Assembly: GCA_026989355.1 (NCBI GenBank)
Contig: JALSJM010000008.1
Span: 1-64,000, forward strand
Length of the DNA stretch: 64,000 bases
Direction of reading: 5' to 3'
Source: Paracoccaceae bacterium
GTDB taxonomy: Bacteria > Pseudomonadota > Alphaproteobacteria > Rhodobacterales > Rhodobacteraceae
Made by a program: the position numbers and the translations under genes. Under the pieces are notes generated by a model. It saw only the letters and a program-made list of their open reading frames with translations, ran no database searches and was not told the origin of the DNA. Positions 28,386-37,344 of this stretch are shown piece by piece; position 1 is the first letter of the stretch, and each line of letters begins with the position of its first letter.

Positions 28386-29426
28386 ATGACGACCACAAGA
28401 CGCAAGTTCCTGAAAACCGCCGGGGTCGGCGTGGCGGCCTCGGCTCTGGCCGCGCCGGCCGTGCGCGGCCAGACCAAGATCAAGTGGCGCCTGCAGACCT
28501 ATGCCGGCCCGGCGCTGGCCGAGCACGTGATCAAGCCCCAGATCGAGATGTTCAACCGCATCGCCCGCGACGAGATGGAGATCGAGCTCTACTTCGCCGA
28601 TCAGCTGGTGCCCACGGGCGAACTGTTCCGCGCCATGCAGAAAGGCACCATCGATGCCGTGCAGTCAGACGACGACAGCATGGCCAGCCCCACGGAAGTG
28701 ACCGTGTTCGGCGGCTACTTCCCCTTTGCCCTGCGCTATTCGCTCGATGTGCCGGTGCTGTTCAACCAGTATGGTCTGGACGAGATCTGGAAAGAGGAAT
28801 ACGCAAAGGTGGGCGTGCAGCACATCTCGGCCGGTTCCTGGGATCCGTGCCATTTCGCCACCAAGAAACCGGTGACATCGCTGAAGGATCTCGAAGGGCT
28901 GAAAGTATTCACCTTCCCCACGGCGGGGCGCTTCATGTCGCGCTTCGGGATCATCCCCGTCACCCTGCCCTGGGAAGATGTCGAGGTGGCGCTGCAGACC
29001 GGCGAGCTTGACGCCATCGCCTGGTCGGGCATCACCGAGGATTACACCGTCGGCTGGGCGGATGTGACGGAATATTTCCTGACCAACAACATCTCGGGCG
29101 CCTGGATCGGCCATTTCTTCGCCAACCAGGAACGCTGGAACGAACTGCCCGATCACCTGAAGGATCTGTTCCGCGCCTGCACCGATGCCTCGCATTACTA
29201 TCGCCAGTGGTGGTACTGGGGCGGCGAGGCGGCGCTGCGCGTCAACGGCGACAAGCTGAAGCTCACAACCATCCCGGCCGAGGAATGGGCCACGGTCGAG
29301 GCCGAGGCCAAGAAATTCTGGGACGAGATCGCCTCCGAATCCGAAGTGAAGGCAAAGGTCGTGGCCAAGATACGCGAATACAACGACGTGATGGAAAAGG
29401 CCGGCCCGCCCTATCGCTATGGCTGA
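28386..29426 (+). CDS. dctP: TRAP transporter substrate-binding protein (DctP/TakP type)
   Basis: 346 residues from ATG 28386 with AAGGAGA about nine bases upstream. A twin-arginine signal peptide (TTTRRKFLKTAG, then an alanine-rich region to about residue 26) indicates folded export by Tat. The mature part is a DctP-type periplasmic binding protein; the region FTFPTAGRFMSRFG contains the substrate-carboxylate arginine position, and the DAIAWSGITED segment is typical. TRAP binding proteins favour organic acids, so the ligand is probably a carboxylate-bearing compound. Confidence 0.92.
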   Translation: MTTTRRKFLKTAGVGVAASALAAPAVRGQTKIKWRLQTYAGPALAEHVIKPQIEMFNRIARDEMEIELYFADQLVPTGELFRAMQKGTIDAVQSDDDSMASPTEVTVFGGYFPFALRYSLDVPVLFNQYGLDEIWKEEYAKVGVQHISAGSWDPCHFATKKPVTSLKDLEGLKVFTFPTAGRFMSRFGIIPVTLPWEDVEVALQTGELDAIAWSGITEDYTVGWADVTEYFLTNNISGAWIGHFFANQERWNELPDHLKDLFRACTDASHYYRQWWYWGGEAALRVNGDKLKLTTIPAEEWATVEAEAKKFWDEIASESEVKAKVVAKIREYNDVMEKAGPPYRYG

Positions 29427-29457
29427 AGGCGCCCCGCCTTCCCGAATACGGAAACCG

Positions 29458-29482
29458 GCCCTCCGCCCGCCGCGGGGGGCCG
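29458..29482 (+). terminator. hairpin between dctP and the ligase gene
   Basis: GGCCCTCC and GGGGGGCC form an 8-bp stem (one G-U) with a 9-base loop, 31 bases after dctP. It lacks a T-tract and probably attenuates rather than stops transcription. Confidence 0.4.
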
Positions 29483-29530
29483 CCCGCCGCCACCCGAACG
29501 GCAAGCTGAATGACAGGAGCTGAGTGACAC

Positions 29531-30895
29531 ATGACCGCCCCCCTTACTTTCGAGGAACTGAAGAAGCAGGTGGCCGATGGCCGGATCGATACCGTGCTTG
29601 CGGTCATGGTCGACATGCAGGGCCGCCTGATGGGCAAGCGCTTCCTGGCCAGACATTTCACCGAAAGCGCCTTCGAGGAAACCCACTGCTGCAACTATCT
29701 GCTGGCCACCGATCTGGAAATGGCCACCCCCGACGGCTATGCCGCCACCAGCTGGGAAACGGGCTATGGCGATTACGTGATGAAGCCCGATCTTTCCACC
29801 ATCCGCCCCGTGCCCTGGCTGGAAGGCACGGCGATGGTGCTGTGCGACGTGCTCGATCACCACACCCATGCCGAGGTGCCCCATTCCCCCCGGGCGGTGC
29901 TGAAGCGCCAGATCGAACGGCTGGCCGAAACGGGGCTTGTCGCAATGACGGCGACCGAACTCGAATTCTTCCTGTTCGAAAAAAGCTACGATGCGCTGCG
30001 CCGGCGCGGCTGGCGCCGGCTGACCCCGATCAGCGGCTACAACGAAGATTATCACATCCTGCAGACCACCAAGGAAGAACACGTGATGCGGCCGATCCGC
30101 AATCACCTGGCCGCGGCCGGCATCCCGGTGGAAAACACCAAGGGCGAGGCCGAAGCCGGCCAGGAAGAACTGAACATCCGCTATGCTCCCGCTCTGGCCT
30201 GCGCCGATCACCACAGCATCGCCAAGCATGCGGTAAAGGAAATCGCCTGGAGCCGGGGCCACGCCGCCACCTTCATGGCCAAGTGGGATCATCGCCGCGT
30301 GGGCAGTTCCAGCCATGTGCACCTGTCGCTGTGGAAGGGCGGCACCCCGGCCTTCTTCGATCCGAAGGGCGAATACGGCATGTCGGAACTGATGCGCCAC
30401 TGTCTGGCCGGCCTCATCCGATACGCCCCGGACTACACGTATTTCCTTGCGCCCTATATCAACAGCTACAAGCGCTTCCAGAAGGGCAGCTTCGCCCCTA
30501 CGGGCACCGCATGGTCGGTTGACAACCGCACCGCCGGTTTCCGCCTGTGCGGCGAAGGCACGAAGGCGGTGCGCATCGAATGCCGGATCGGCGGAGCCGA
30601 CCTCAACCCCTATCTGGCCATCGCCGCCATGCTGGCTGCCGGCATGGCCGGCATCGAGGAGGCGCTCGAACCCGGCCCGCCCCTGCGCGGCGATGCCTAC
30701 AGGGCAGAAGATGTCGAGCATATTCCCGGCACCCTGCGCGAGGCGGCAACGCTGCTTTCGGGTTCGCAGATGCTGCGCCGCGCCATGGGCGACGCGGTGA
30801 TCGATCACTATACCCGCGCCGCCACCTGGGAGATCGAGGAATTCGATCGTGTGGTTACCGATCACGAAATCGCACGCGGATTCGAGAGGGCCTGA
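29531..30895 (+). CDS. glutamine synthetase-family ligase (GlnA-like, GlnT/PuuA/IpuC type)
   Basis: 454 residues, close to GSI-gamma/PuuA-type length. Glutamine synthetase motifs are present: DMQGRLMGKRF near the N-terminus, TATELEFFLF (metal glutamates), the GSSSHVHLSLW metal histidine motif, and KRFQKGSFAPTGTAWSVDNR (ATP binding, with the NR-x-A-x-FR pattern of the family). No adenylylation-site tyrosine loop is apparent. Family members gamma-glutamylate amines (putrescine, isopropylamine, ethanolamine) instead of ammonia. It directly precedes an aldehyde dehydrogenase (one base apart), an arrangement seen in gamma-glutamyl catabolic routes. Substrate unassigned. Confidence 0.88.
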   Translation: MTAPLTFEELKKQVADGRIDTVLAVMVDMQGRLMGKRFLARHFTESAFEETHCCNYLLATDLEMATPDGYAATSWETGYGDYVMKPDLSTIRPVPWLEGTAMVLCDVLDHHTHAEVPHSPRAVLKRQIERLAETGLVAMTATELEFFLFEKSYDALRRRGWRRLTPISGYNEDYHILQTTKEEHVMRPIRNHLAAAGIPVENTKGEAEAGQEELNIRYAPALACADHHSIAKHAVKEIAWSRGHAATFMAKWDHRRVGSSSHVHLSLWKGGTPAFFDPKGEYGMSELMRHCLAGLIRYAPDYTYFLAPYINSYKRFQKGSFAPTGTAWSVDNRTAGFRLCGEGTKAVRIECRIGGADLNPYLAIAAMLAAGMAGIEEALEPGPPLRGDAYRAEDVEHIPGTLREAATLLSGSQMLRRAMGDAVIDHYTRAATWEIEEFDRVVTDHEIARGFERA

Positions 30896-30896
30896 C

Positions 30897-32285
30897 ATGA
30901 GCAACGCAAGAACGCTGAAATGTATTTCGCCGGTTGACGGATCGCTGGTGGCCGAGCGCCCCCTGCTGACGCGGAAGCAGGCTGAGGCGGCTGTTGCCCG
31001 CGCCCGCGGAGCACAGGCCGAATGGGCTGCAAGGCCGCTTGCGGAACGCATTGACCTCGTTCTTCAAGGGGTTGAAAATGTTGGAAAGATGAATGACGAA
31101 ATCGTGCCGGAACTGGCCTGGCAGATGGGCCGCCCGGTGCGCTATGGTGGTGAATTCGCAGGCTTTCGCGAACGGGCCGGCTACATGGCCGAAATCGCCG
31201 AAGAGGCCCTGGCGCCGATCCGGATCGAGGACAGCGGCAATTTCAGGCGCTACATCGCCCGCGAACCCCACGGCCTGGTGCTGGTGATCGCGCCCTGGAA
31301 CTATCCCTACATGACGGCGATCAATACCGTGGCCCCGGCCCTGATTGCCGGTAACGCGGTGATGCTGAAACACGCCAGCCAGACCCCTCTGGTGGGCGAG
31401 CGCATGGCCCGCGCCTTTCACGAGGCCGGCATCCCCGAAGACGTGTTCGCAAACGTGTTCCTCGATCACGACACCACCTCCGGGCTGATCGCGGACAAGG
31501 CCTTCGGTTTCATCAATTTCACCGGGTCGGTGGGTGGCGGCCGGGCAATCGAGCGCGCAGCCGCCGGCACCTTCACCCCCGTGGGGCTTGAACTGGGTGG
31601 CAAGGATCCCGGCTATGTGATGGAAGACGCCGTGCTTGATCGGGCGGCGGAAACGCTGATCGACGGCGCCATGTTCAATTCGGGCCAGTGCTGCTGCGGG
31701 ATCGAGCGCATCTATGTTGCCGAAAGCCTGTTCGACGATTTCGTGGAGCGCGCGGTGAAGATCGTCAGCGCCTACAGGCTTGGCAATCCGCTTGACCCGG
31801 AAACCACCCTTGGCCCCATGGCCAGCGTGCGTTTCGCCAATGCGGTGCGCGCCCAGATCGCCGAAGCGATTGAAAAGGGTGCCCGCGCCCTGATCGATCC
31901 GGCGCTTTTCCCCCAGGATGACGGCGGCGCTTACCTGATGCCGCAGATCCTGGTGGATGTGGATCATTCGATGCGGGTGATGCGCGAGGAAAGCTTTGGC
32001 CCGGTGGTCGGCATCATGAAGGTCAGGAACGACGAGGAAGCCATTGAACTCATGAATGATTCCGAATTCGGCCTGACTGCATCCCTGTGGACGCAGGATA
32101 TCGCACGGGCCGAGCGCATCGGCCGGCGCCTCGAAACCGGTACCGTGTTCATGAACCGCGCCGATTATCTTGATCCGGCCTTGTGCTGGACCGGCTGCAA
32201 AAACACCGGGCGCGGCGGCGGCCTGTCGGTGATCGGGTATCACAACCTGACCCGCCCGAAATCATATCACATGAAGATGATCTGA
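30897..32285 (+). CDS. aldehyde dehydrogenase family protein
   Basis: 462 residues from ATG 30897, one base after the ligase stop. NAD(P) binding: VIAPWNYP and FTGSVGGGRAIERAAAGTFTPVGLELGGKDPGY; the catalytic cysteine lies in NSGQCCCGIERIYV (three adjacent cysteines; the middle or last is the nucleophile), and the general-base glutamate is in VGLELGGK. Total length is on the short side of the superfamily (about 475-500). It oxidises an aldehyde to an acid, presumably the product of the alcohol dehydrogenase encoded next. Confidence 0.92.
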   Translation: MSNARTLKCISPVDGSLVAERPLLTRKQAEAAVARARGAQAEWAARPLAERIDLVLQGVENVGKMNDEIVPELAWQMGRPVRYGGEFAGFRERAGYMAEIAEEALAPIRIEDSGNFRRYIAREPHGLVLVIAPWNYPYMTAINTVAPALIAGNAVMLKHASQTPLVGERMARAFHEAGIPEDVFANVFLDHDTTSGLIADKAFGFINFTGSVGGGRAIERAAAGTFTPVGLELGGKDPGYVMEDAVLDRAAETLIDGAMFNSGQCCCGIERIYVAESLFDDFVERAVKIVSAYRLGNPLDPETTLGPMASVRFANAVRAQIAEAIEKGARALIDPALFPQDDGGAYLMPQILVDVDHSMRVMREESFGPVVGIMKVRNDEEAIELMNDSEFGLTASLWTQDIARAERIGRRLETGTVFMNRADYLDPALCWTGCKNTGRGGGLSVIGYHNLTRPKSYHMKMI

Positions 32286-32314
32286 CAGAAACCTGAAAAT
32301 CAAGGAAGTTTCGT

Positions 32315-33460
32315 ATGGAACTGAAAGCCAACTGGTCTTACCCCACACTGATCCGATTCGGCGCGGGGCGTATCAAGGAAATCGGCGACGCCTGTGCGCA
32401 GGTCGGGATCCGCAGGCCCCTGCTGATCACCGACCGCGGACTGGCCGAACTGCCGCTCACCGCCCGCACCCTTGACCTGATGGAGAAAGCCGGCCTGGGG
32501 CGGGCGCTTTTTGCCGATGTCGATCCCAACCCCACCGATGAAAACCTGGCCGCCGGCATCACGGCCTACAAGGCGGGCGGCCATGACGGGGTGATCGCCT
32601 TTGGCGGCGGCTCGGGGCTGGATCTGGCCAAGATGGTGGCCTTCATGCACGGCCAGAGCCGCCCGATCTGGGATTTCGAAGACGGCAGCCCGCTGTGGCG
32701 CGAAGCCGATACCGATGCCATCGCCCCCATCGTCGCCGTGCCGACCACCGCAGGCACGGGCTCGGAGGTGGGGCGCGCCAGCGTCATCACCAACAGCGAA
32801 ACCCACGAGAAGAAGATCATCTTCCACCCCAAAGTGCTGCCCGGCGTGGTGATCGCCGATCCGGAGCTGACCACCGGCATGCCGAAATTCATCACCGCCG
32901 GCACCGGGCTGGATGCCTTCGCCCATTGTGTCGAGGCCTATTCAAGCCCCTTCTATCACCCGATGAGCCAGGGAATCGCGCTCGAAGGCATGCGGCTGGT
33001 AAAGGAATACCTGCCGCGCGCCTACGAGACCCCGGAAGATATCGAGGCCCGGGCCCAGATGATGAGTGCCGCCATGATGGGCGCGGTGGCCTTCCAGAAG
33101 GGTCTTGGGGCGATCCATGCGCTGTCGCACCCGGTGGGCGCGCTTTACAACACCCACCACGGCACCACCAACGCGGTGTGCATGCCCGCGGTGCTGCGCC
33201 TGAATGCCCCCGAAATCGCCGAACGTTTCGATGCCGCCGCCGCCTATATGGGGATCGAAGGCGGGTTTGCAGGCTTTCAGGCCTTCGTGCAGGATCTGAA
33301 CCAGCGCCTCGGCATTCCCCGCCACCTGTCGGAAATGGGGGTGGAGCGCGATCGGATCGACGAACTGGTGAAAAAGGCACTGGCCGATCCCACCTGTGGC
33401 GGCAACCCGGTGAAGCTGACCGAAGAAAACGTGCGCGCGCTTTACGAAGAGCTGATCTGA
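32315..33460 (+). CDS. iron-containing alcohol dehydrogenase
   Basis: 381 residues of the group III (Fe) ADH family: GGGSGLDLAKMV coenzyme-binding loop, PTTAGTGSEVGRASVIT, and the metal-binding region FAHCVEAYSSPFYHP with HALSHPVGALYNTHHG, which supplies the aspartate and three histidines (the HPVGALYNTHHG histidines are intact). Such enzymes oxidise small alcohols or hydroxy acids with NAD. It is the last gene of the island; a hairpin at 33507-33532 follows. Confidence 0.93.
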   Translation: MELKANWSYPTLIRFGAGRIKEIGDACAQVGIRRPLLITDRGLAELPLTARTLDLMEKAGLGRALFADVDPNPTDENLAAGITAYKAGGHDGVIAFGGGSGLDLAKMVAFMHGQSRPIWDFEDGSPLWREADTDAIAPIVAVPTTAGTGSEVGRASVITNSETHEKKIIFHPKVLPGVVIADPELTTGMPKFITAGTGLDAFAHCVEAYSSPFYHPMSQGIALEGMRLVKEYLPRAYETPEDIEARAQMMSAAMMGAVAFQKGLGAIHALSHPVGALYNTHHGTTNAVCMPAVLRLNAPEIAERFDAAAAYMGIEGGFAGFQAFVQDLNQRLGIPRHLSEMGVERDRIDELVKKALADPTCGGNPVKLTEENVRALYEELI

Positions 33461-33506
33461 CAGCCCGCCCGGGCCTGCCGGTGCATGCCAATCCGGCATG
33501 GAGCAG

Positions 33507-33532
33507 AAAGGACACACCCCCGTGTGCCCTTT
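33507..33532 (+). terminator. terminator of the catabolic island
   Basis: AAAGGACACAC and GTGTGCCCTTT with a CCCC loop form an 11-bp stem (one A-C mismatch in RNA), 46 bases after the alcohol dehydrogenase stop. Confidence 0.5.
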
Positions 33533-33554
33533 CGCCCCGTTCCGTCGTGCGATC

Positions 33555-33595
33555 TTCACGACCGGCCCCGGAACTGCTAGGCTGACGTAGCGTCA
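33555..33595 (+). promoter_or_regulatory. promoter/operator of the beta-barrel gene
   Basis: TTCACG (33555-33560), 17-base spacer, TAGGCT (33578-33583), overlapping the palindrome TGACGTAGCGTCA at 33583-33595, which may be an operator at the start point. Confidence 0.4.
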
Positions 33596-33620
33596 ATCCG
33601 ATAAAGGGAGGTAACAAAAG

Positions 33621-34583
33621 ATGAAACTGTCGGCCCTGCTGATCCTTTCAGCCCTTCTCTTGCCAAGCGTAGCGCAGGCCCAGGCGATCCCCGAGGGGGG
33701 CATCCGGATAACCGGAGAAATCACCGGTGCACATGCCCGCTCGGACAGCTTCGATATCAGTTACGCGTTTGGCAGTATCGATCTCTTCACCCCCCGCGAT
33801 CAGGGCCTCAGGTTCTCGCTCGGGATCGATGCGGTGCGTTACGTTTCCGGAGTAACCTCAGGCCGCGCTGCACTCTATCCGGCGGCCAGCTATGGCTTCG
33901 GCAATGGCGGGCGTCTTTCCTTCGGCATTCCCCGCTCTGCTTCGGATCGCGATGGCCGCCTTCTGCCGGACAACACCTTTGCCTATTCGCGTCAGCTGGA
34001 TATCACGCCGCTATCCATCCTGTTTCGTCAGTCCATTACGGCCGCCGTATATCTCAACTCATCCACCGATATATACGGCCTGCGCTATGACGGGGATGCG
34101 GGGGCTCTTTCCTATGCGGTTTCCTATCATCACCTTGTCCCCGACAGCGGCGATCGTGAGAATGCCTATGCCCTTGCCCTCAGCCGCAGCGTCACCGGCC
34201 CCGGCAGCCTGCCCGAAGCCCGCGTCTATCTCGCGATCGAACATCTCGACTTAGACTCCAGCAACCGTGTCACGTCCTACATGATCGGCGCCGAAGCCTC
34301 GGGCGAGCGTCTTGCAGGCGGGCTGAACTATACGAAGGCGAAGATAACGGGGCTGGTGGTCCCCGAAATATCCACCATCGAAACATGGGCCGACTATGCC
34401 TTTTCCGACAGGTTTTCCACGCGGCTTTCCCTGTTGCGTATATCACCACCCATTAACGACACCTATTACGGGATCGGCCTGAAATACACGCCGCGCGAAA
34501 ACATCAGCCTGCACGCCAGCATGCTCGGCTCCGACAGTTCTGCAAATACGCAGTGGGAACTCGGTCTGACCTGGGAATTCTGA
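33621..34583 (+). CDS. outer-membrane beta-barrel (porin-like) protein
   Basis: 320 residues from ATG 33621 with GGGAGG about nine bases upstream. A signal peptide ends near residue 21 (SVAQAQA). The mature sequence consists of alternating hydrophobic beta strands and polar turns, ends in an aromatic residue (GLTWEF, the usual barrel C-terminus), and has few cysteines. Codon choice and base composition look more AT-rich than neighbours (frequent tat, ttt, aaa). No porin family name recognised; it is probably a small secreted or outer-membrane protein of variable content. It stands alone between two terminators. Confidence 0.75.
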   Translation: MKLSALLILSALLLPSVAQAQAIPEGGIRITGEITGAHARSDSFDISYAFGSIDLFTPRDQGLRFSLGIDAVRYVSGVTSGRAALYPAASYGFGNGGRLSFGIPRSASDRDGRLLPDNTFAYSRQLDITPLSILFRQSITAAVYLNSSTDIYGLRYDGDAGALSYAVSYHHLVPDSGDRENAYALALSRSVTGPGSLPEARVYLAIEHLDLDSSNRVTSYMIGAEASGERLAGGLNYTKAKITGLVVPEISTIETWADYAFSDRFSTRLSLLRISPPINDTYYGIGLKYTPRENISLHASMLGSDSSANTQWELGLTWEF

Positions 34584-34642
34584 CCGGAAAGCTTTCAAGG
34601 GCACCGGCCCGGCAGACAGGCACCTTTCCGGGGCGTCCGCGC

Positions 34643-34666
34643 GGGCACCCCTTGCGGTGTCCTTTT
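34643..34666 (+). terminator. rho-independent terminator after beta-barrel gene
   Basis: GGGCACC / GGTGTCC 7-bp stem (one G-U) with loop CCTTGC followed directly by TTTT. Confidence 0.65.
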
Positions 34667-34806
34667 GGGCCCTGCGCGGGCGCGGCGTGCCTCGACGCCC
34701 CCTTCCAAACCGGCATATCGTTCCTATCTGTGAAACGAACAGGATCCTGAAAGCACATCGTTTCAGGAAGGGAAACGGCAGCCCCTTGAAAGAAGGAGGA
34801 ATTGCC

Positions 34807-36822
34807 ATGACCGATCCGTTCTCCGTGCAGCGCGAACGCATGGTGCAGGAGCAGATCCGCGGCCGGGGCGTGCGCGACGGGCGTGTGCTTCAGGCCATGG
34901 GCTCCGTGAAGCGCGAGCTGTTCGTGCCCGACGAGATGCGCCCCCATGCCTATGACGACCGCCCCCTGCCGATCGTCGCGGGGCAGACCATCAGCCAGCC
35001 CTATATCGTGGCCTTCATGATCGAGGCCCTGGCCCTGCAGGGCGGCGAAAAGGTGCTCGAAATCGGTGCCGGCAGCGGTTATGCGGCCGCAGTGCTGGCC
35101 CGGATTGCCGATGAGGTCTGGGCGGTGGAGCGGATCGGGGCCCTGGCGAAGATTGCCAGCGAAAACCTGAAGAAGGCCGGGGTGGAAAACGTGCATGTGA
35201 TCCATGCCGACGGTACCGGGGGCTGGCCTGCGGCCGCACCATACGATGCGATTCTCGTTTCCGCCGGATCACCCGCAATCCCGCCATCGCTTAAGGAGCA
35301 GCTGAAGGTCGGCGGGCGGCTCGTGATGCCGGTCGGCAGAGACCCGATCGCACAGGAGCTCGTCCGCCTCACCAGGCGCGCGGACGGCAGCCTTGATCGC
35401 GAAGAGCTTGCCGATGTGCGCTTCGTGCCGCTTGTCGGCAAGGAAGGCTGGCCGGAAAAGGAGGATGACGGGGCGGGCCTGACAGGGGCCGGCAAGCCCC
35501 GGACAACCGGGCACCGCCCCCGTCAGACCGAAGAAATTTCCGCGCTGATCGCCCGTAATGCCGTGCATTTCGAAAATGTGGAAGAGGCGGATCTTGATCG
35601 GCTGATCGCAGGCGCGGGCGATGCCCGTATCGTGCTGCTGGGCGAGGCCAGCCACGGCACTTCCGAATTCTATCGCATGCGCGACCTGATCACCCGCCGC
35701 CTGATTGCCGAAAAAGGGTTCGATATCGTCGCCGTCGAGGCCGACTGGCCGGATGCCGCGCGGATCGACGATTACGTGCGCCATGCAGACGTGCCTCCTT
35801 CCACCTGGCAGGCCTTTGCCCGCTTTCCCGCCTGGATGTGGCGCAACGAAGAGGTGAAGGCCTTTGTGGACTGGCTGCATGAACACAACCGCCAGCTGCC
35901 CGAAAGCAGGCGCGCCGGTTTCTACGGGCTCGACATGTATTCGCTCTACAATTCCGCCGCCCGGGTGATCGAATATCTCGAAGGCATCGATCCGGCTCTG
36001 GCGAAGGTCGCACGCGAACGCTATGGCTGCCTTTCCCCATGGGAAAGCGATCCGGCTGCCTATGGCCACGCAGCCCTTGCCGGACGTTACCGCGCCTGCG
36101 AAGACGAGGTGGTGGCGATGCTTGTCGATCTGCTCCGCAACCGGCAGAAGCTTGCCGCCCACGACGGCGAGAAATTCCTTGATGCGGCGCTCAACGCCAG
36201 GCTGGTGGCGGATGCCGAAAAATACTATCGCGTGATGTATTACGGCTCACGCGCCTCGTGGAACCTGCGCGACCGGCACATGTTCGATACGCTCGTCACC
36301 CTGCTCGATTTCCGCGGCCCGCAGTCGAAGGCGGTGATCTGGGCGCATAATTCCCACATCGGCGATGCCCGCCACACGGAAATGTCGGCCCGCGGCGAAC
36401 TGAACATCGGTCAGCTGATACGCGAAGGCTACCCCGGTCAGACCCGCGCCATCGGCTTCGGCACCGACCGCGGCACGGTGGCCGCGGCCAGCACCTGGGA
36501 AGGGCCGCTGGAAATCAAGGCCGTGCGCCCGAGCCACCCACAGAGCTTCGAACGCCTCTTTCACCGAAGCGGCGTGCCGGGGCTGATCCTGCCGATGACA
36601 CAGGGCGATAGCGCCCTGCGCGAATTCCTGGCGAAACCGCGGCTCGAACGGGCGATCGGCGTGATCTACCGACCCGAAACCGAGCTTGCCAGCCACTATT
36701 TCGAGGCCCGTCTGTCGCGCCAGTTCGACGAATACATCTGGATTGACGAAACCAGCGCCGTGCAGCCTCTGAAAACGGAAGAGATGCCCGGTCTGCCCGA
36801 TCTCTATCCGTTCGGGGTGTGA
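34807..36822 (+). CDS. fused protein-L-isoaspartate O-methyltransferase + erythromycin-esterase-like domain
   Basis: 671 residues from ATG 34807, behind a strong AAGGAGG site. Residues about 1-215 are a PCMT: QTISQPYIVAFM, VLEIGAGSGYAAAVLA (SAM motif I) and YDAILVSAGSPAIP. A linker follows, then an EreA/EreB-like domain from about residue 240 to the end, with LLGEASHGTSEFYRMRD (catalytic-type E280 and H283) and the WAHNSHIGD region. PCMT repairs isoaspartyl damage by methylation with SAM. Fusions of this kind are known in proteobacteria; the esterase-like domain's substrate there is not established, and this is not evidence of macrolide resistance. Confidence 0.88.
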   Translation: MTDPFSVQRERMVQEQIRGRGVRDGRVLQAMGSVKRELFVPDEMRPHAYDDRPLPIVAGQTISQPYIVAFMIEALALQGGEKVLEIGAGSGYAAAVLARIADEVWAVERIGALAKIASENLKKAGVENVHVIHADGTGGWPAAAPYDAILVSAGSPAIPPSLKEQLKVGGRLVMPVGRDPIAQELVRLTRRADGSLDREELADVRFVPLVGKEGWPEKEDDGAGLTGAGKPRTTGHRPRQTEEISALIARNAVHFENVEEADLDRLIAGAGDARIVLLGEASHGTSEFYRMRDLITRRLIAEKGFDIVAVEADWPDAARIDDYVRHADVPPSTWQAFARFPAWMWRNEEVKAFVDWLHEHNRQLPESRRAGFYGLDMYSLYNSAARVIEYLEGIDPALAKVARERYGCLSPWESDPAAYGHAALAGRYRACEDEVVAMLVDLLRNRQKLAAHDGEKFLDAALNARLVADAEKYYRVMYYGSRASWNLRDRHMFDTLVTLLDFRGPQSKAVIWAHNSHIGDARHTEMSARGELNIGQLIREGYPGQTRAIGFGTDRGTVAAASTWEGPLEIKAVRPSHPQSFERLFHRSGVPGLILPMTQGDSALREFLAKPRLERAIGVIYRPETELASHYFEARLSRQFDEYIWIDETSAVQPLKTEEMPGLPDLYPFGV

Positions 36823-36877
36823 AGCATGAAAACCCTTGCCAGCCCCCCATGCCCGAAGGGGCTCCTGCATCGCACGG

Positions 36878-37309
36878 ATGACACCCGACAACTTCTTTCT
36901 GCCCCATGATCTCGGCCTGCGCATCATTGCCGGCGCCGAATCCGGGATCGCGCGGATCATGCAGACCGACACCCTTGCCGGTCCGCCCTCCCGCCGGCCT
37001 GCCTGCCGCGAACCGGGCCTCGCGATCGGGCTGTTGCTGCCTGCCTGTCTGGCCATCGGCGGCGAAATTCCGCGGGAAGCAGCCCGCCACACGCCCCTGG
37101 TGGCCGCGATCGTGTCTCTTGCACGCCTTGCGCCCCTGCGCGAGGATGTGATCGCAACCTGGCGCGATCCCCGCGCCCGTCAGAACGAAAGCTGGCAGAC
37201 ACATGAGGACATCAATGCCGTCATGCTCGCCGCTGCCCTTGCGCGACGGGGCTTTCTGGTGCTGACATATCCCGAAAGCCGCGCCGGGCTGCCGAAACGG
37301 ACAGCATGA
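36878..37309 (+). CDS. hypothetical protein upstream of polX
   Basis: 143 residues from ATG 36878, or longer with ATG 36836. No signal peptide or domain recognised. There is a hydrophobic stretch (LAIGLLLPACLAIGGEI) and a helical C-terminal half (HEDINAVMLAAALARRGFLVLTYPE). It lies 55 bases downstream of the Pcm fusion and its stop overlaps the ATG of the longer polX start by four bases. Coding potential is supported by composition and position only. Confidence 0.45.
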   Translation: MTPDNFFLPHDLGLRIIAGAESGIARIMQTDTLAGPPSRRPACREPGLAIGLLLPACLAIGGEIPREAARHTPLVAAIVSLARLAPLREDVIATWRDPRARQNESWQTHEDINAVMLAAALARRGFLVLTYPESRAGLPKRTA

Positions 37310-37344
37310 CTTCACCAGCAGGCATCACCGCAGAAGGGGCAGAG

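Noticed and set aside
34807-36822. Erythromycin resistance gene
   Set aside because: Only domain similarity; the fusion with PCMT is a housekeeping-type arrangement and lacks mobile context.
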